DNA of 33,564 nucleotides, taken from the NCBI RefSeq assembly GCF_001675165.1, contig NZ_LROS01000030.1, positions 1 to 33,564 of the forward strand, in the 5' to 3' direction. This document shows, piece after piece, positions 29,630 to 33,564 of the stretch. How positions within the stretch are numbered: the stretch's first letter is position 1; each line of letters opens with the position of its first letter. The notes beneath the pieces were generated by a model. It searched no databases. It was not told the DNA's origin and saw nothing but the letters and a program-made list of their open reading frames with translations. Source of the stretch: Clostridium ragsdalei P11. GTDB taxonomy: Bacteria; Bacillota; Clostridia; Clostridiales; Clostridiaceae. The position numbers were made by a program, and so were the translations under genes.

Positions 29630-32600
29630 TTACTTGCCAGTTATCTTTGATAAGTCATTTTCAACATCCTTGCTTACTGCTCCTGTTCCACCAAAAATAG
29701 TTACCTCTTTTAGCTTTAAGCTCTGCAAAAATAAATTTTCTTCATTACTTAAGCTAGTATTAATTAGCAATATTGGTGCATTGCTATTTGCTGCATAAGT
29801 GCTTCCTGCTAACGCATCTGGAAAATTATTACCTGATGCTGCACATACTATATCTGCATCCGAACTAAAATACTTTGCAACATTAAGAGAAGTTTGAAAT
29901 CTATCTGTTCCACCTATTCTCACTACTTTTGACTTATCTATACCTGCAGTTTGGACAACTTGATTTTCTACTGTATCACTTACAGCTCCTTGCAGCCCTA
30001 TAATATATATCTTATCTGGTTTTATATCTGAAATCTTTTTTCTTACGTAATCAGATATTTCATCTTTTTTCACCAATAATACAGGGTACTGATTTGCTGC
30101 TGCTGCACTACTTACTGATATTGCATCTGGATAACTTTCTCCTGATACAATAATTACTGGTGTTCCTTCTTTTACTGCTAGCATGTCATTAATTTTTGCA
30201 TTTGTTTCATATCTGTCCTTGCCACCTAATCTCTGGATATTCTTAAAGCCATCCGCCTCCAACTTTTCTTCTACATCCGGATCTACTGCACAATTTCCTC
30301 CAAGAATATATATATTTCCTGCTTGATTCATGTTTTCCTTCAAATAAGCTGATACTTTTTCTCTATCCTCCATGCTGTTTCCAACAAGTAGTATTGGTGC
30401 CTTTAGCTTATGTGCTAGTACACTTCCTGCTAACGCATCCGGATAGTCACCTGACGATGCAAGTATTACATTTGAAACCTTATCCTTATAAGCTGCCTTG
30501 GCAATTGCTATAGCTGTATCAACCCTGTTTTGTCCTGATATTCTCTCTAATTGTATATTAGCTGGTGTTGATGGTAAACCTCCACTACCGCCTGAACCTC
30601 CACTTGAAGAAGGTGTTGTGTCTTTTATTGTAATTGATAAAGTTTGAGGATTTCCTCCGCTAAAATTAAATGTTAGGGCTGCAGTTCCTGTATTTTGAGC
30701 TGCTAAATACTCCTTCTTTATAATTACTGCATCATCTGTTATTGTATAATCTGTTCCATTTACTAAGATTTTATCTCCATTTGCAATACTTACTAAGGTA
30801 TTTCCATTCAGCGTTAAAGTTGTATTTACATCTGCCTGCTTTCCTATATTCTTATCAAAATCTGCAGTGCCTGGATTTATGCTTGAATTTTGCGGTGCCG
30901 GAACTGATTTATTCATTTTGACATCAAATTTCACAATTTCCTGTTCTACAGAAATGGTAGAACTTGTGTATTTATCATATCCTTCTTTATCTACTGTTAT
31001 ATAGTAATCCGTATTAGGGAATACCATAAAGCCATAAGCCCCACTGGCATCACTCACTTGTGGATTTTCATTTTTATTTGGCTTAAAGTCATCTATAATT
31101 GGAAGCGATACTACTGTATCTGGAGTTTTCCCATTTGCCTTATTTCTATCTGTATTTGCATAATAAAGCGTTAGGTTTGCTCCGTCAATTATCTTTCCTG
31201 TAACTGAATCAGTTATTATTCCATAAGGGTCAATTAACGTACTAGTTATACTTACAGCCCCACTTTCGGAAACTTTTACATCAATCGTTCCAATAACAAT
31301 CTTCTGACCATTGCCTACATCAAGTGTTACATTTATTTTTGATTGCGTACCATTTGCTAAATCTTTAACTTTAATAGTTCCATCCGATGACAATGTAACA
31401 TTAGTGTTTCCTGTTGTTGAAAAACTTAACCCAGAAATATCCGTTAAAGGTGACACTGTACCATCTGGTGTCCTTAATACTATAGCATCATGAGATTTTA
31501 CTGCCACAGTTTTAGTTCCGTCTGTTTCTGTGGTTACTTGTGCTTTTATTCCCTGAACAGATTTTCCAGAGTCATCTACTACACTACCTGTTGTTTCTAC
31601 AGGTGTTGGTTCTGGATTAGGTGGTACTACAGCATTTACGGTTACATTCTCTGTCTTGCTGTCTGATATTCCTAGAACATCTACCCAACTACTTCCATTC
31701 CAGCTTTGCTTTTTATAATTCACAGTTATTGTATAGCTTCCCGCAGTACCTGTTACATAATTTGCATTATAACTTGTCCCATTAAAGCTAAAACTGCCGC
31801 CTTTCCCTGATTCTGTAGATGTCCACGTATTTGGTATATATCTCTCGTCTCCAACTATTGATCCTGACGCTTCCTGTCTATCTCCTACTGCTGTTATGGT
31901 TATGTTTCCACCTGCTGTTATATTACTTGTACTCAAATTTACTGTATTATTTGATGCATTTGCAGCAGTTGGTGCAGAATTCACTGTAATTGTGTATGTC
32001 ACTTTCGTTGTTCCATCCTCTGCTGTTACTACTATCTTATCCCCGCTTACCACTGGGTCATGCAGTGATGCTTCATCAAAACTCTCATGAGATTCCCCCT
32101 TAGTAAGTGCTGCTATAAAGTCTGATTTTGTTGTCCCATAAGGTACATTTGTTATTGTTTCATCTGCCGTTCCTCCTGCACTTACTATGTAACTTCCTGA
32201 TGTTACCGTTGCTACCGTGTTCTTTGGTGCTGGCGGTGCTGCATTTACTGAAACGGTATATGTTACCTTTGTTGTTCCATCCTCTGCTGTTACTACTATC
32301 TTATCTCCAGTTACTACAGGATCATGCAGTAATGCTTCGTCAAAACTCTCATGGGACTCTCCCTTAGTTATGGCTGCTATAAAGTCTGCTTTTGTTGTCC
32401 CATATGGTACGTTTGTTATTGTTTCATCTCCTGTACCTGCTGTGCTTACTGTGTAACTTGTAGATGTTACCGTTGCTACCGTGCTCTTTGATGCTGTATG
32501 TCCGTCTGCTTCTACCGTTACATTCGCTGTCGTTCCACTGCACAGTGTCTTTAACCCATTTGCATCTACTGCTACCACTCCTACATATAGGTTTTCTCCT

Positions 32601-33564
32601 GCTGTCCAGTCAAAGGCAGCTGTCTGTATTCCTTTTGTTATACTTGTCTCTCCTGCCACTGTATCACTAACTCCTGGTGCAGCTCCTACCTTTGCTACTA
32701 TTTCATAGTGATCTACCGCTGCTGTTGTTGAATCTGTCCAGGTTACTGTTACACTACTTTTTCCATCATCATTTACTCCATTATCTGCACTTGTTGGCTG
32801 GTTTACTGTAAATACTGTAGGTGCTGTTGCTGCATTTACTATTACTGTATACGTCACCTTTGTCGTTCCATCCTCTGCCGTAACTACTAGCTTGTCTCCA
32901 CTTACTACAGGATCATGTAGTGATGTTTCGTCAAAGCTCTCATGAGATTCTCCCTTAGTCAGTGCTGCTATAAAGTCTGCTTTTGTTGTTCCATAAGGTA
33001 CATTCGTTATGCCTTCATCTGCTGTACCTGCTGCACTTACTATATAGCTCTCTGATGTTACCGTTGCTACCGTGCTCTTTGCAGGGTTCACGGTTACCGT
33101 ATATGTCACCTTCGTTGTTCCATCTTCTGCCGTCACTACTAGCTTATCTCCAGTTACTACAGTATCATGCAGTAATGCTTCATCAAAACTCTCATGGGAT
33201 TCTCCCTTTGTTATGGCTGCTATAAAGTCTGCTTTTGTTGTCCCATATGCTACATTTGTTATTGTTTCATCTCCTGTTCCACCAGTACTTACTGTGTAAC
33301 TTTCTGATGTTACCGTTGCTACCGTGCTCTTTGCAGGGCTCACTATAATTGTATATTCATGGCTATCTGATGGTTCACACACTCCATCATCATTTACCGT
33401 CACTGTAAATGTCTTTGTTCCTGCTTCCGTTGGTGTTCCTGACAAAACTCCATCTTCTGAAAGGTTCAATCCTGCTGGTAGGTTTCCTGATGTTACAAAG
33501 TATGTCTTGTTCCCTGTTCCTCCAGTTGCTGTAAATGTGTATTGAGTATATGGAACTCCTACTG
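29630..33564 (-). CDS. Large repeat-rich CWB2 cell-surface protein (N-terminus beyond the window)
   Basis: The frame stays open to the right edge, so the start lies outside. It runs at least 1310 residues. In order: a putative-Ig (He_PIG-like) domain from the edge to about 33330; repeats of about 80-84 residues (33077-33328 and 32834-33076), each with YGTTKADFIAA(I/L)TKGESHESFDE and VVTAEDGTTKVTYT; a fibronectin-III-like domain (about 32490-32830); and two more repeats (32243-32485 and 31979-32218). There follow an Ig-like domain, a carboxypeptidase-regulatory-like domain (about 30905-31235), an X2-like domain (30615-30900) and a Gly/Ser linker. Three CWB2 repeats (29640-30560; ISGQNRVDTAIAIAKAAY, LGGKDRYET, IGGTDRFQT) end the protein. 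CWB2 anchors proteins to anionic cell-wall polymers. The rest suggests an adhesin or scaffold. Confidence 0.88.
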   Translation of the reverse strand, partial: VGVPYTQYTFTATGGTGNKTYFVTSGNLPAGLNLSEDGVLSGTPTEAGTKTFTVTVNDDGVCEPSDSHEYTIIVSPAKSTVATVTSESYTVSTGGTGDETITNVAYGTTKADFIAAITKGESHESFDEALLHDTVVTGDKLVVTAEDGTTKVTYTVTVNPAKSTVATVTSESYIVSAAGTADEGITNVPYGTTKADFIAALTKGESHESFDETSLHDPVVSGDKLVVTAEDGTTKVTYTVIVNAATAPTVFTVNQPTSADNGVNDDGKSSVTVTWTDSTTAAVDHYEIVAKVGAAPGVSDTVAGETSITKGIQTAAFDWTAGENLYVGVVAVDANGLKTLCSGTTANVTVEADGHTASKSTVATVTSTSYTVSTAGTGDETITNVPYGTTKADFIAAITKGESHESFDEALLHDPVVTGDKIVVTAEDGTTKVTYTVSVNAAPPAPKNTVATVTSGSYIVSAGGTADETITNVPYGTTKSDFIAALTKGESHESFDEASLHDPVVSGDKIVVTAEDGTTKVTYTITVNSAPTAANASNNTVNLSTSNITAGGNITITAVGDRQEASGSIVGDERYIPNTWTSTESGKGGSFSFNGTSYNANYVTGTAGSYTITVNYKKQSWNGSSWVDVLGISDSKTENVTVNAVVPPNPEPTPVETTGSVVDDSGKSVQGIKAQVTTETDGTKTVAVKSHDAIVLRTPDGTVSPLTDISGLSFSTTGNTNVTLSSDGTIKVKDLANGTQSKINVTLDVGNGQKIVIGTIDVKVSESGAVSITSTLIDPYGIITDSVTGKIIDGANLTLYYANTDRNKANGKTPDTVVSLPIIDDFKPNKNENPQVSDASGAYGFMVFPNTDYYITVDKEGYDKYTSSTISVEQEIVKFDVKMNKSVPAPQNSSINPGTADFDKNIGKQADVNTTLTLNGNTLVSIANGDKILVNGTDYTITDDAVIIKKEYLAAQNTGTAALTFNFSGGNPQTLSITIKDTTPSSSGGSGGSGGLPSTPANIQLERISGQNRVDTAIAIAKAAYKDKVSNVILASSGDYPDALAGSVLAHKLKAPILLVGNSMEDREKVSAYLKENMNQAGNIYILGGNCAVDPDVEEKLEADGFKNIQRLGGKDRYETNAKINDMLAVKEGTPVIIVSGESYPDAISVSSAAAANQYPVLLVKKDEISDYVRKKISDIKPDKIYIIGLQGAVSDTVENQVVQTAGIDKSKVVRIGGTDRFQTSLNVAKYFSSDADIVCAASGNNFPDALAGSTYAANSNAPILLINTSLSNEENLFLQSLKLKEVTIFGGTGAVSKDVENDLSKITGK
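31979..33328 (-). repeat. Four ~250-base DNA repeats inside the surface-protein gene
   Basis: The units at 33077-33328, 32834-33076, 32243-32485 and 31979-32218 encode nearly the same protein module. Units 1 and 3 share the variant ALLHD(T/P)VVTGD and GTGDETI. Units 2 and 4 share SLHDPVVSGD, YIVSA and GTAD. The order A-B-(FnIII)-A-B implies duplication of an AB block. Long identical tracts make these repeats prone to recombination. Confidence 0.8.

Noticed and set aside
31980-33330. Regular ~250-base repeats that could suggest a CRISPR array or tandem satellite
   Set aside because: They are in-frame protein modules with an A-B variant order inside one long gene, and there are no short spacers.
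31311-33545. Several plus-strand frames across the surface-protein gene
   Set aside because: They are shadows of the repeat-rich minus-strand gene, with repetitive composition and no ribosome binding sites.

Overview
The base composition is strongly AT-rich. Ribosome binding sites are of the GGAGG/GGGGG type and lie close to their starts, and genes are packed with short gaps. Together with a cell-wall-binding-repeat-2 (CWB2) surface protein, a thiW-thiM pair under a TPP riboswitch and CD3324-like small regulators, this points to the chromosome of a mesophilic Clostridium (cluster I, perhaps near C. ljungdahlii or C. kluyveri). The species is inference. There are no rRNA or tRNA genes, no CRISPR array and no intact transposase.

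Layout. 408-1493: a PadR regulator and a DUF2812 membrane protein behind a two-operator promoter. 1571-6216 (minus): a four-gene ABC importer in the order of E. coli ytfQ-ytfR-ytfT-yjfF (galactofuranose/hexose type), preceded by a 579-base control region. 6796-8576 (minus): a TetR regulator, a membrane-anchored flavodoxin and a CDP-alcohol phosphatidyltransferase. 8881-10258 (minus): a YhbD-like helix-turn-helix protein and a bactofilin-like protein. 10405-11567 (minus): a fabG-type reductase and a small membrane protein; the fabG promoter carries a site resembling the TetR operator. 11709-13652 (minus): two GNAT acetyltransferases and a metallo-beta-lactamase-fold hydrolase. 13785-15790: a degenerate stretch with a small Mor-like regulator, a regulator-type ATPase lacking its usual N-terminal domain, a zeta-toxin fragment and nested repeats. 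15795-21430: MerR, SRPBCC, P-loop kinase, nitroreductase, AraC, an MFS drug exporter and a GNAT. 21446-23212: the thiamine-precursor salvage unit (promoter, TPP riboswitch, terminator, a second TPP-like RNA, thiW, thiM). 23260-27099: a long MerR regulator, a GNAT, an esterase and an alpha/beta hydrolase. 27115-27963 (minus): a second PadR-DUF2812 pair. 28205-29549: an M50 protease and a DJ-1/PfpI protein. 29630 to the right edge (minus): a very large repeat-rich CWB2 surface protein whose N-terminus lies outside the window.

The most interesting observations are these. (1) A second, non-canonical TPP-type aptamer lies between the TPP terminator and thiW. It keeps the pyrimidine-sensing part but has lost the pyrophosphate-sensing part. 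(2) The two PadR-DUF2812 modules, 27 kb apart, share the same operator TATATC-N7-GATATA and the same promoter geometry. (3) The TetR operator recurs at the fabG promoter. (4) A decayed 3' copy of the SRPBCC gene now supplies the ribosome binding site of an unrelated hydrolase. (5) The block at 14.1-15.7 kb is bounded by inverted 14-mers, and related repeats cut a zeta-toxin gene.

Most other genes are ordinary accessory and stress-type genes, each with its own local regulator.
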